Shown in pieces: positions 49,414 through 60,986 of a stretch of 64,000 bases of DNA; the first letter of the stretch is position 1, and each line of letters opens with the position of its first letter. The translations under genes were made by a program, and so were the position numbers. The stretch is taken from contig NW_017264194.1 of assembly GCF_001619985.1 (NCBI RefSeq), forward strand, positions 124,001 through 188,000, given 5' to 3'. The notes beneath the pieces are model-generated. The model did no database searches. It saw only the letters and a program-made list of their open reading frames with translations, and was not told where the DNA came from. This stretch comes from Xylona heveae TC161 (taxonomy: Eukaryota > Ascomycota > Xylonomycetes > Xylonales > Xylonaceae).

Positions 49414-50541
49414 ATGCCCTTTTCATTGAAGGGGACGGAGAAGCCGAAACCTCCAATTCCATACGTTATTGGCTGGAAATTTACTGCTTATTCCCATATA
49501 CCGCCTCCTCCCACTCCCATGACATATGACTGTTCGAGCCATGCTTCATTTCGCCACGAAAGGGAGCAAACAGACCCCGTTGAGCTCTGTTTGCGCCATC
49601 CACCGTTGCCAGGAGGCTGCCGCTCCGACGAAGGGGATACCGGGAATACCACGAGTGTTGAGCTACAAATTCGCGGCATTTTGCGAGCCGGGAACAAGCA
49701 CAGCGCACAGCTAGTCTTCGTTGACGTCCTCAGGGCCGCCGTCGACGACGATCAACATTACCCTGGCCTCGGAGGCCTTGCGGGAACCAAAGGACAAGGA
49801 CAAAGACTTGTGGCCAAGTTTTACGACCCTCTTTACGTTGATGATGAAGGTGGTTTCCTCGATGCCTTTTCCATCGCGGACCGTCACTACACCCACGAGA
49901 CCCGCACATATATCGAGCTTGCAGATCTCCAGGGCAAGTCTATACCAAGATACTATGGCTCTTTCTCTGTCGATATTTGTGTTGGATCGTCGTTGTCGTC
50001 ATCGTGCTCGGTGGCTGCGGTGGCGTCATCATCATCATCATCATTATCTAGTAGACGGACGACAAAGATGACACGTCCCGTCAGATTCATCCTCATCGAA
50101 TACCTACCGGGAACAACAATGATGAATGCTGATCCCGCGGCGTATTCGCAGCAGACTCGGCAGCATATTATGAAAGCGGTAGTGGATTTTGATACGGCAA
50201 TATATGCTCGTAATATCATGAACGCGGACCTGCACCCAAGGAATATTATCCTAGTCGACGGTCAAGAATCTCAAGATTCTAACGCGCCTCCGCATCTTGT
50301 TTTTATCGATTTCGGATTTGCTATATTCGGCCGTACATGGGACGGCTCTGATGAGCGCAGGCCGCATAAAATGTTTTCTGGGATCTATATCTCCCCATTG
50401 CTTCTATGGCACGAGTCTCGGCGTTCCAGGTTTGATTTCGAAGAGTGGGTGGATTGGAACTGGCAGCGCTGGCTGAATGCAGAATATAAACACACTGCTT
50501 CAAGTATAACAAAAGAGATGCGCAAAACATATCTTCATTGA
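49414..50541 (+). CDS. Protein kinase-like protein
   Basis: A single-exon 375-residue protein with a kinase-like fold. Visible landmarks in order: the probable ATP-binding lysine in RLVAKFYDPLY (about residue 130), a Glu-containing helix (THETRTYIELADLQG), the hinge FILIEYLPGT, the catalytic loop NADLHPRNIIL with Asp and Asn in place, and the metal-binding motif VFIDFG. A Ser-rich insert (about residues 190-215) separates two N-lobe strands. The loop form DLHPRN is closer to small-molecule and atypical fungal kinases (APH/ABC1-like) than to ordinary Ser/Thr kinases. The N-terminal 80 residues are unlike any domain I know. All catalytic residues appear present, so it could be active. It lies 0.75 kb from the PD-(D/E)XK-like gene on the same strand. 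Confidence 0.7.
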   Translation: MPFSLKGTEKPKPPIPYVIGWKFTAYSHIPPPPTPMTYDCSSHASFRHEREQTDPVELCLRHPPLPGGCRSDEGDTGNTTSVELQIRGILRAGNKHSAQLVFVDVLRAAVDDDQHYPGLGGLAGTKGQGQRLVAKFYDPLYVDDEGGFLDAFSIADRHYTHETRTYIELADLQGKSIPRYYGSFSVDICVGSSLSSSCSVAAVASSSSSSLSSRRTTKMTRPVRFILIEYLPGTTMMNADPAAYSQQTRQHIMKAVVDFDTAIYARNIMNADLHPRNIILVDGQESQDSNAPPHLVFIDFGFAIFGRTWDGSDERRPHKMFSGIYISPLLLWHESRRSRFDFEEWVDWNWQRWLNAEYKHTASSITKEMRKTYLH

Positions 50542-51287
50542 CTTTCTCTCTCGAGTTTCTCATGCTCGAATTGAGGTACTGGTCAATGGGCTTATGGACT
50601 GGCCGCCGTCACTGTATGTGGATTCAACTTTTACTCGCAACCAAGGCGCATGTGTTAATTGCAGATAGTTCAAGGCTGGTAGCTCAAACACATTGCTTCT
50701 CGAAAATTTATAATCATCTTTCTCTCCGTCTTCTTGTGTAGTAGTATATTACCTTGTTCCTTTTTAGTTTGGCTGCTATTTAACCTAAGAAGCATAATAA
50801 ACATCTTTAAAGATTTAAGCGTAAAGGACTAGCAACTCATCATAAGTTCTGTGGCTTCTGCAAGAGAGGAAAGAAAATTAAGTCAAAAAGATACGAACCA
50901 TTCATCACCCTCAAGCAAGCGCGCCGACCAAACTCCTTGTGAATCGCTTTTGCCTTTTCATTCTGCATGGTGCAAACTTGATTCATTTACAGCTTGAAGA
51001 AGAAGGAGCACAACAGCGGAACTCTGCTCGCACATCCAGTGATGCATTTAGATTTAATGATAATTTATTTACTTTTGAAACTTGTTGCCCGCTTCATCAG
51101 TCGCTCTCTATTCGCCCTTTTCCATTTTCTCCCGTTCTCTCTCCCATTCTCTCTCTTTTAAAGAGCTTTATCTTGGAAGATTCCTGTCTCCCTTCCCTTC
51201 CCTGATCTAACTCATTCGTATCAAGGATTCTTCTCTCCTCTTCCGTCCAAAGCCAACCAAAAGATTTGACAGCTCAATCCTACAAAA
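50542..51287. other. Tandem spacer
   Basis: The spacer lies between the kinase-like and PD-(D/E)XK-like genes. It is C/T-rich in its last 200 bases. I see nothing else in it. Confidence 0.5.
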
Positions 51288-52019
51288 ATGATACTTTCTA
51301 TTCTCCAATCTTTTGAGGAAAAGTTGCCAAATGCTGAGTTGGTCTTTGACGAACAGTACCGGAAAATAAAACCTAGCTCTCGATCTACCCAAGACACAGA
51401 TCCTGTCCCCGTGTTTTTGAATGAACCCTTGTCGGAGCTAGCTAAATTAGCAAAAGAGTGCCTACCTAGTGAAGTGCCCGCTCAGAGCCCACTCAATTCT
51501 CAAATGCCCATATTGGAGAAAACAGCCAGAATTGTCTCTGAAGGAGATGTTTTGAGGGTTGCTACACTGCAACTTTTACATCCAACCACGGTTGCTCTCC
51601 AAGAATATCTGCCCAAAGACTGGAAACTTTTTTGTCAAGTCGAGGCAAGTGTAGGCCCTCGGCGCTTCGATGTTCTATGGTCTTTGGAGTATCAAGGAAA
51701 AGAATTGCCACTTGCAATACTTGAGATTAAAAACACAAGGGTCATTCATTGGGAGGATTTCGCCCCTGCAGCAGTAACATCAAAAAATGCTGCAAGCAAG
51801 AAAGCTGACGCTAGAGAGACAAGTGAAATGACGTTGCTCGAAAATAACGCCATACCGCTCTCCAGGCAATGTAGAAAACATTCCAAGGTTTGCAAAAGCG
51901 TGGCTCTTTTCGACTGGGAAAGCATGTTTCTTTTTGACTTCCACGAGGTGGATGACAGCGCTACCATGCCCAAATTGCCACGCGAAACCTTTTTTTCCGA
52001 GTCGGGCCCGAGTGGATGA
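51288..52019 (+). CDS. Fungal hypothetical protein with PD-(D/E)XK-like core
   Basis: A 243-residue single-exon protein. The core reads RRFDVLWSLEY, then after a short gap LAILEIKNTRVIHW, which has the D ... ExK spacing of the PD-(D/E)XK nuclease fold; whether it cuts DNA is unknown. The preceding VSEGDVLRVATLQLLHPT and the following SVALFDWESMFLFDF occur, as I recall, in a family of short-lived fungal hypothetical proteins. The frame ends at TGA (52017-52019), but the same frame stays open for 28 more codons (52020-52106), giving NRGLTFRMILLGFLVRAV, a hydrophobic helix. That looks like a lost or bypassed C-terminus, so the gene may be a recent truncation. Confidence 0.55.
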   Translation: MILSILQSFEEKLPNAELVFDEQYRKIKPSSRSTQDTDPVPVFLNEPLSELAKLAKECLPSEVPAQSPLNSQMPILEKTARIVSEGDVLRVATLQLLHPTTVALQEYLPKDWKLFCQVEASVGPRRFDVLWSLEYQGKELPLAILEIKNTRVIHWEDFAPAAVTSKNAASKKADARETSEMTLLENNAIPLSRQCRKHSKVCKSVALFDWESMFLFDFHEVDDSATMPKLPRETFFSESGPSG

Positions 52020-52999
52020 CGAGGTGTTTTTCCTAATAGAGGACTGACGTTCCGTATGATACTTCTCGGATTCTTGGTAAGGGCAGTGAAGAGATCCCTG
52101 GAATAGACATGTCAAACTCTGCATTGCCTCCCTTTCTACGGGGCAAAATGTTGAATCACAGAAATCTTTCTTGACTCACCTTGTTGAAAATTGGAATGGC
52201 ATCTCTCTCAGGGATCAGCTCGTCATTCTATATTCGTCTGACGGTCTCTTCTGATGGTCAATAATTGATGGCGGAAAAATAAAAAGAGTCGGCGGCACTT
52301 GGCAGAGGTTACTCGGCGCCGCGCTACCTGAATTTAGGTATGACCGCATGTGAGAGGAGGATTTTACTATAGCAGGAACCGGGCTGGGGCGTTTTCTTTT
52401 TTTTTTTTTTTTTTTTTCCCTCTTTTTTTAATTAAAAAAGATTCTGTGGCAGGCATTTTGCAAGAAACAAACGGCAGCTTTGAATGAATTCTCGATTGAA
52501 CTAGCAATGAAGCAAAGCTGTTCTTATGAGATCAAAGCAATACCCTAGAGAAAATGGCGCAGAAAGTGGAGCACAGACGGGCTGACCAACTTCAATGAAT
52601 GAATAAATTGAATTCAGCTTCTTGGGCAGCGCCTATGCCACGGTATCCAAAAGTCGTAAAGAAGTGACATACAGCAATAAGCCAGTGGAGACCAAACTTT
52701 ATTAGAGAGGTAATATGCTCTGATTCGCTCATTTTGAGTGGAATTTGAGAGGGTTCAAAGAAAAGATGATGAAATTGAATAGGTGTAATTGTTCTAAAGA
52801 AAGAAATATTTAAAGGAAACAGCTATATTATAAATCAACTAAACCGCTTCAGCACTCTTGTGCTGCTACGCCGCAGCTAATTATGTACTTGGAGAACTCA
52901 AACCAGATAGTTGTCTGACAGCAGGAGAGGTTGCGGTTTCCTTTTCTCTCGTCATAGTTCCTGTACGACTGAGTGATAATGTCCGTGAAAACGATCGAC
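52020..52999. other. Convergent 3' spacer with T tract
   Basis: The spacer contains the open in-frame tail of the preceding gene (52020-52106), a poly-T tract at about 52398-52418 and AT-rich 3' flanks. No further gene is supported. Confidence 0.5.
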
Positions 53000-55900
53000 T
53001 TATCGTAAAAAACCCTTGACGCAAACTGACCCCTGATCCAAACGATCTTCCTCGACGGCGCGGTCCAGGTCGTCTTGGAATCCACGGGGGGCAAACCAGC
53101 CGAATCTGCGCTTGAGCGCTTTCCACGCTTCTACGGCGGCAAGGAAGACAAAGATGGCACCGAAAGAGAGCGCCCATTCCCACGTGATACCAGTGTGTTT
53201 GAACACGCTGGTGTTCAGGCCGGGAATATAGACTGCGGGAAAGACGGAGAGGAAAGCAATGACGACGGCCCAGAAGAGGAACTTGTTCTCGTACAGATCG
53301 GCGAATAAGTGGAATCGGCCATTCGGATTGGGCCGGAGGCGCTGCCATGTGCTGCCTTCGCTGAGCGATTGGGATTCGAGCTCGGGATCGGAAGCGCTGG
53401 GTTTTTCACCGCCAGTTTGGTTGCTGCTGCCGTTGCCATTTCCGCTGCCGCTTCCACTGGGGTTAGCTGGGGTGGTGTGATCGATGCCGAGATTGAAGAG
53501 GCTGCGCCGAAGGGACTTGAATTCCCATGCGGAGGCGAGAATGAGCCAAGTGAGTTCAGCAAAGACAGAAGCGCGGGCGCGAAAAACGACCTCGCAGGAT
53601 GGGTTGTAGCCCTTGTTGCAGTCATCGCCGAGAGCGCCGTCGTTGGCGCCGTAGACGATTATGACAAAAGTAAGAAGCGTGCAGGCGCCCATGATAACTC
53701 CGTAGACCATCATGTCAGCGAGGATTTGCCCTGTGAATACTCCTTTCTTGTTCGAGTGCGGAGGCCGGTTCATAATATCTGGAGCGGCGCGTTCGCGGCC
53801 GAGACCGAAAGCGGGAAACGAAGATGTGAGCATGTTGATCCAGAGGATTTGGAGTGGTGAGAGGGGAAATACGGAGAATCCGTAGCTGTCTTGGAATCCA
53901 AGACCGGCAATGAGGAGGATGACTTCGCCGACGTTGGAGACAAGAAGATGCAGGATAAATTTCTGGATATTGTCAAACATGCGCCGGCCCTCTTCAATGG
54001 CATTGACTATGCTAGCAAAGTTGTCGTCGGTCAAGACAATATCCGATGCACCCTTGGCAACGTCGCTTCCACCCATGCCCATGGCAATGCCAACATCTGC
54101 GGCCTTGAGAGATGGTGCGTCATTGACTCCGTCACCAGTCATGGCGGCGTAGCGGCCACGGCGGTGCAAAGCTGCTATCATGCGTGTTTTGGTGTCTGGT
54201 GCGCAGCGAGCGATTACTAGTGGAAGCTCGGGCATTGCGTCGATTTCATTGTCAGACATTCCGTCAAACTCTGCAGCGGTTTTGACCAAGGATTCGGCAA
54301 CATCGGCAGGGAGGCTCCCCAAGTCCTTGGGAATAATGCCAACATCTTTGGCAATGGCGCGAGCAGTGCTTGGATGGTCGCCAGTAAGCATATGAACGCG
54401 GATACCGGCAGTAGTGCATTCTAACTTTCGTTAGCTCCTAGTGTTTCTAATTTGATGCATATAAACGAGGAACCATTCATGAAGGAGATAATACTAACCT
54501 CGGACAGCGTCTTTAGTCTCTAATCGAGGAGGATCATAGAGGCCAGCAAGACCGAGTAGCGTAAGGTCTCGCTCAACACTTTCTCGTGGGGTCTCTGACC
54601 GCTCATTGATTTCCTCAGGCCAGTCTCGACGAGCAATTGCGAGAACACGTAGACCTTGCTCAGCAAGCATGTTCATTTGCTCAATTACACTTTGTTTCAT
54701 TTCCTCAGTCATCTTCTTTTCGTGTTCGCCGACACCAACGGTGACACATAGATCGAGTATGCGCTCAACGGCCCCTTTTGTGAAGATTAAAGTCCTTTCT
54801 TCTTCAGGGACTCTAAATGCGACAGACATGCGCTTGACTGTGCTGTCAAACGGATATTCGGCGAGCTGCCTCCAGCCCATACTTTCCACAAGCTTCTTCT
54901 TGCCAGAGTCAAATCGATGTGCAAATACTTGTAGAGCAATTTCGGTCGGATCTCCAGTTGTCAACCATTTCTGGCTCTCTGCGTCCTTGCGCACTGTAGC
55001 AAGGTTACAGAGCGAGGTGGATTGGAGGAAAGCTTTCAGCTCCGGGACGATTTCAGGAGTTTCAGACTTCTCTTCGTTGTCATTGCTGTCGTTGTCATCC
55101 TGCTCTTTCGCGGCGCGATTTTGTACTCTTCGTCTTTTCTCTTCTGGTTCGTTAAACTTAAGAGCGGCGCCGCTTCTCTTCTGGTCAAGTTCGTCGGCCT
55201 TTTCAGCCTCCTGCTTCTCGGCTTCGAGCCTGGATGTTGGAGCCGGTCCGAGCGTGACGATACCTCGAGTAGGATTGGATGCGTCATCCGCGTTTTTCAC
55301 ACTGTAAATGCCGACACCAGGAATCCACACTCTCCTTGTGATCATCTTTCCTTGGGTCAGAGTACCTGTTTTGTCGGAACAAATGTTGGTCACTCCTCCC
55401 AACGCTTCCAGAGCGCTCAATTGCCGAATGACAACTTTGCGCTTGCGCATTTGCGTCATTCCAACGACCATGGTAATTGTTAATACAGCTATCAGAGATT
55501 CGGGTATAATGGCGATGCCTAAATAGTTCAGTCAGAGAATAGTCTTTCTCAGGTAGAGCTGATATTACATACCGGTTGATATCGCGTAGATTGCGACCTC
55601 GTTCGTGACGTCGAATCTGTTGACACCAAAGACAATAATTGCCAGCAACAAGGCACAAAGAAGCAAGACATAGGCAAGTTTCGACAATTTCCGCTGTAGC
55701 GGAGTGCCATCTGTCAAACCCAGAAACTTGCCAATGCCATCCCAGATGCGAAGACTCAGGCCCTTTGCTGGTTGCAATGTTCCACCGTCTTTGCGCGACA
55801 ATGACCGGTTTGGCTTTCGTTGTTTTCCTTGCATCGATTTGGCTATCTTTCCCAGTTCCGTTGACATGCCGGTGAAAATGGCAATGCCACGCCCACGGCC

Positions 55901-56749
55901 TTTGGTGACAGTTGCGGACGAGTAACACACGTTGACACGATCACCGACACCCGTGGTAAGCTCGTCCTTACCGGAAAAGCCGGCATCAACATCTTTAGCC
56001 ACGGGGATCGCTTCACCGGTCAGGATTTTCTCATCACTTTCAAGATTCATCTCCTCAAACAGACGAAGATCGGCAGGAATTGTGTCGCCGGTCTTGATCT
56101 GTACAATATCTCCAGGAACGACTTCAACAGAGGGGACCGTAGTAATTTCGCCGTCGCGGAGGACGGTTGCGCTGGGAGATGAGAGGCTTTTCAACGAATC
56201 CATTTTCTTCTCCGCTTGGTATTCCTGGTAAAAGCCGATAAGGACATTGAGTACGATGACGGCGGTAATGACACCGCCCTCGACATAGTCCGTCACTCCG
56301 TAAGATAAGGACATGGCCAAGACAAGAACCTGTGCAGATTGTTAGAAAAATTTGTAATGAAACATGTGAAACAAAGACACGCGAACCAAGAACCTCTCAC
56401 GCAAGCCTCCTCATTGTGGAAAGCCTGGCGGAGAGACTGCCAAGCAGTGGTAGCGACTTGGAATACCGCTCGCCAACTGACTTGCAAGAGAAAAAGGAGT
56501 GCAATCGCCACGCACCAAAATCATGGCATTGCTGATCTGTTTCATCAGCACTGAGTACCATTTCACACCGCCTTCGCCTTCGAGCTTATTCTGCCCATAT
56601 TGCTTTTGGAGCTCTAGTATCCGCGCTGACGACAGGCCTTTCTCAATATCAGTGTGCAGATGTTGAACCACATCGTCGACTGAGAGTAGGAACGGGTGTT
56701 TCACATATTCCTGCTTCTCTCCACCTTTCTTTCCGGAACCTGGTGACAT
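53000..56749 (-). CDS. ENA1: ENA-type P-type ATPase (Na+/K+ efflux, class IID)
   Basis: A plasma-membrane cation pump for sodium, potassium or lithium efflux. Minus-strand exons 56749-56516, 56329-55573, 55518-54499 and 54420-53000 give a protein of about 1143 residues. P-ATPase motifs are all present: actuator loop LTGEAIPVAKD, the phosphorylated aspartate in NICSDKTGTLTQGKM, the nucleotide-binding FTKGAVERIL, VHMLTGDHPSTA and the hinge MTGDGVNDAPSLK. The M4 sequence IAIIPESLIAVLTITM is typical of fungal ENA pumps. A charged insert of about 60 residues (EKQEAEKADELDQKR ... QDDNDSNDNEEKSE) enlarges the nucleotide-binding region. The loop before the last membrane segments is Gly/Ser/Asn-rich. 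The upstream region carries many PacC-like sites. Confidence 0.94.
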
Positions 56750-58511
56750 TGTCCCAGGTTTAAGTCGAGAGATGTCTGCGATTCTTGAGTAGCGGCTTTC
56801 GGTTTGCTAATATGAATGGAAATCTATTAATGTATATCGAGCAAGCGTTTCCCGTGGTGCACGCTCTGCTCGTAGAATGTTTTCTTTTCGTCAACACTCT
56901 TCTAATCGGCCTTTCACCTTTATGGGGCCCGAAGGGAGATTGTTCTATTTCTTGAATGACGGCAACATCTTAACCAACTTAGAGCGATGGCCCTGTATTT
57001 AAACAGGCCAGGCTCAAATGACGCCATTCTCTGCCGGGCCTCACGCCGAGAATCAACTATGGCAGCGATAGTGATATTGAATTGATAGGCTCATGAGCCA
57101 AGGAACTAGCCAAGAGCGTGTGAAACATATTCCTGTGATAAAGGTTGCACCTTAGCCAGAGCTGCCAGATAGAAATCATTGGGCCAAGACGTTGGATTCT
57201 TGGCCGTAAACATAGGTTCCAGAATCACGAATTGACCTGCCCCACAAATGGGTCGTAGTAATAAGTTCAGATAGAGTTTAGTAGCTCCCATTGGTCTTTC
57301 GACGGCGCCAAGATATAGATCATCACATCCACGTTTGCGTCCAACAACATTATCCCGAAACTGCTACCGAATTGGAGAAGTTCGTGGGGGAAAAGGAAAC
57401 AGGCGCAGCTCGGCGAATCGGAGAAGGCGACCTCCGAGGTACGGTATCCGGGTTAGCCAATATTCGCCACCACAAGTACTCGTCAAGTAGTGCCTCAAAA
57501 GCGAGCGGAAACTCTTGGCAAAGCATCACCCTGACCTACCACGAGGGAGATCCCACCCACGCTGAGCCAGATAGGACACTTTCGTATCCCACTCCTCTCC
57601 ACTCCACTCGCTTCGCCGGTCTTTTCACATGGTAACCACGCAATGGAGGTGTACCTCGCACACTTGGCATGTTCTTGGCATCTCCTCCATGGTCTAATTC
57701 ACAGGCTTTCTCGGACCGAAGCCTGTATCGGAGTTTGCAACTCCCGGCGGGTCTTGTTATCATTCATGTACGTCACTCAAACACGTGGATGTTTCGAATA
57801 TCTGGTGAAACTTGTGACATTATTACAGCTGCAATCGAAAGCTGTAGCCAGTGATATGCTTCTTGCCGCCAGCTTGAAAATAGCCAAGAGCTTCTTCCAA
57901 CAATCACTTTCTCCTTGCGAATCAGGGTTTCAGCGTATCGCTCTAAAGGTTGAGTTCATGGTTTAAAAGAGCACTGGTAGCCAGTAGACGTTAAGCATTG
58001 TAGTGGTGTTTGATTTATTGTATTCCAGCTATGATGAGAGAATTCTTGTAGGTGCACCTGCCCGAAGTTGAAACGTCGTCCCAGGGACTGTAGAGTAAGA
58101 ACCATTCGAGATCCATTTGAAATTTAAATTGACTCACGGGACAACTGCTTCGACAGGTTGACCCATGGTAAATGCCAGCTAGTCAGCAGGAAATAGCATG
58201 AATCTAAGAAAATATGCGCTAGAAACGGGATATCATTTTCCCATCCGAGAAATACTCCCAAGTGACATTCCCAGGCATGGCCATGAGCCATCAGTCACTG
58301 ACACGATTGTGTAACCGGCCGCGCTTTCACTGCCGAGCCCAAACGCCAGACGCCGTCCATCCATCGACATGAAAGAGCTAAATCAAGCTTAAGCCGCCAT
58401 GCACGCCAAGTCGCGAGATGATAAGATAAAAATAGTCACGATAGTAGGTAATTGAGATGATCCTTCCAGAGAAGCTTGCCGAAACAAAATGCGAGCGCAG
58501 TATGGTTCTTG
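56750..58511 (-). promoter_or_regulatory. ENA upstream region with PacC-type site cluster
   Basis: Nine GCCARG hexamers (either strand) occur at 57007, 57097, 57109, 57183, 57199, 57307, 57514, 57663 and 57674, about 260-930 bases upstream of the ENA start. GCCARG is the binding site of the alkaline-pH factor PacC/Rim101. About one per kilobase is expected by chance. No gene is supported in this spacer. Confidence 0.55.
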
Positions 58512-60020
58512 CTAAGAAGCGAAGATCCGGACATTCAGGTCCACACTGCCGGTTGCAATCACACAGCGAATGTTGGCCTTTGCGGCGGCCAACTCCTGCC
58601 CCTTACCAGAATTTGAGGGCCGGCCTGGAGTATCTCCATTGACAGCACTTGGCTCGTTGCTGATGCTTGGCGCCCAACGGATGCAGCTAATAAAGTGCCC
58701 GTGCGCATCACTTATAGTCTTGACACATTTGCCTTCTTGCTCCAAATCCCAACAGCGCATTGTCTTGTCATCACTGACACTGATCAGGTAGCGACCGCCC
58801 GGGTGGAACACCATGCCTCTAACCCAGTTATCGTGGCCATCAAGTGTCTTGATGAGCGTGCCACGACCATCCCATAATTTGATCTTTCTGTCACGAGACC
58901 CCGTAGCTACAAATTCACCGGAGCTGCTGGGTAGAGGGGGCTTTTTGAGGCCTGCCAATGCGGCAAGATGTCCATAGGCCGTCGGGGGTGCAAAAGCGCA
59001 GCATTCTATGACATGTTCGTGTCCTAGAAAGGTCGCCTTGATCTCGCCAGATGCTGCGTCCCACAAACGGGCTGTTTGGTCATTGCCTCCAGACAGGAGC
59101 CATCGTCCATCAAAGCTCGGCGTGACCTCTCGTACCCAGTCCAGGTGTCCGCTCAACGTCTTTACACAGTAGCCGGTTGTGACGTCCCAGATGCGTAGAG
59201 TCTTATCTCGCGAGGCCGACACAAGGAGGTTTCCTGTTGAGGGTAGCCCAGCAGAGCCACTCGAGATGAACCTCACTGCCGAGACCGAGTGGTCATGTCC
59301 CGGCAGCGTTCGAATATTCTTGTACTCATCGCTCGGATCCCACAATTTTATTGTGAGGTCGCTTGAGCAGGACGCAAGTAGCATTCCCCCACGTGGTCCA
59401 CCGTAGTCGACATCCAGAACAGCCTTGGTGTGGCCTTTGACGGTACGTTCCAATTCGCCGAGTTCCCAGTCCCAGATCTTGATTGTGCTATCCTCGGAGC
59501 CAGAGGCGAGTGATGAAAATATAGGATGGAAGGCAACGCAGGTGACCGGGCTACGGTGAGACTGCAGCGTGTGGCGAGCAGGGGCCCGAGGTAGCCAGGT
59601 AGCTGGATCTTGATTGCCGCGGAGGAAGGAGGTCGGGGTGGATGTTTCCAACTCTTGTTTAAGACGGTAATTCTCCGACTCGAGGTCCATAATCTAAAAG
59701 CCCACGTCAGCTTTTTTCATTTTGAGATTCCGCAATGGTCAGACACGGAAGCCCACCTTTTTTTGCAGACGGATAATGCTCGTCCATTTCCTCTCCATAA
59801 TGCCTTCGTACTTCTTGGACGTCTCCTCGCTGAAGCTGTCGCCAATGTTGAGCTCTTCTCGCAATGCATTCGCGGAGTGTGCCAGATCGTTGGAAGATAG
59901 ATATGCGATGATTGTCTTGTGCCTGTCTAACGATTGAGCACATATCAAATTTGTAATGTTCGCGGGAAAGAGCTTCACTCACAGCTCTTCTGCTTGTCGG
60001 GGCGTTAGGAGTTTGCTCAT
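58512..60020 (-). CDS. PAC1: Nuclear distribution protein PAC1 (LIS1/NudF)
   Basis: The dynein regulator needed for nuclear migration along microtubules. Minus-strand exons 60020-59983, 59922-59757 and 59693-58512 give 461 residues, the usual length. The N-terminus [20 protein letters not shown] is the LisH dimerisation motif, followed by a short coiled coil ([20 protein letters not shown]). Seven WD40 blades follow, with [81 protein letters not shown] and [14 protein letters not shown]; the last ends [15 protein letters not shown]. It is divergent from the XMAP215 homologue. Confidence 0.97.
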
Positions 60021-60986
60021 GGCGGCGATTACGCACTGCGCATACAGCTCGCCGCAGACAAGCAATCACGATTCTCTGGATTTAATTGCTGTCGCGCAGC
60101 TCCAGTTCGAAAGTTAGGCAAGCAATTGGAATAGGAATTGCGCAACTTGGTACTGATAGCTAGCTGACTGGGAGGAGGAAGGCATTAGCAGTGAAGGCCG
60201 ACATTAATATAAAGGGCTTATGAGACATGCCAGTAATACAATGAGCAGTATCAAAGGAAAAGAGAAATTAGCCAAATTACTCAGCGCATGCACAATATCA
60301 ATGGTTCTGTAACAATCAAGGACAACGTGGAAATGAGGCTTGTCAGGTCTTGTTATTGATTGTTTATAATTGTCTCTTGTGGGTGGGTAAGTGGGGGAAG
60401 AGGAGAGTGACAGTCCCTGTGTCTCGGCAACTCCCGTTTGACGTGTAGCAACCAAAGACGCGAACCGAGGATTGGGCCACCATGACTGGGGACAACAGTC
60501 GGGTGTGTTGTTGACAACCCAGAGGGAAAACATTCACCGTCCCTCTCTAATCAACTAGAAGGGGATACTCATCAACAACCCGCTTACCTGTATCGCACCC
60601 TTGGATTTGCTCCTCAGAACATCTTTTTTATTCTTCTCTATAGTAGAGCATTGGCGACCTACTCCTTTCTCTCTATATCCCTCCTGAGTGCCTACAACTA
60701 CAAGAGTGGACCGGCGTTTTAAACGCGTCGACACTTCTATCAAAACAAATACCAGCTTGTCGCAGCAACGTCACAATCTGCAACTGTTTGAAAATCAGTC
60801 GCAGCATCCTACGAAAATCGTAAGAGGAAAACAGGTTCCAGACTGCGTGCTCTTTGTCTTGTTATCCATATTACAACGTTTATGAAACGAAAACTGCCCC
60901 CGTATATTCTTCAGGGTCTTTGCCATACGCTAATCAAACAACCTTTATAACAGAGGCGATATTACGAGCTCTAGCGATATTTCAAG
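60021..60986. promoter_or_regulatory. Shared divergent promoter of PAC1 and XMAP215 homologue
   Basis: This 966-base spacer is bounded by two start codons facing away from each other. I see no gene in it. A C/T-rich stretch at 60590-60690 lies on the plus-strand side. Co-regulation is inferred from layout only. Confidence 0.5.
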
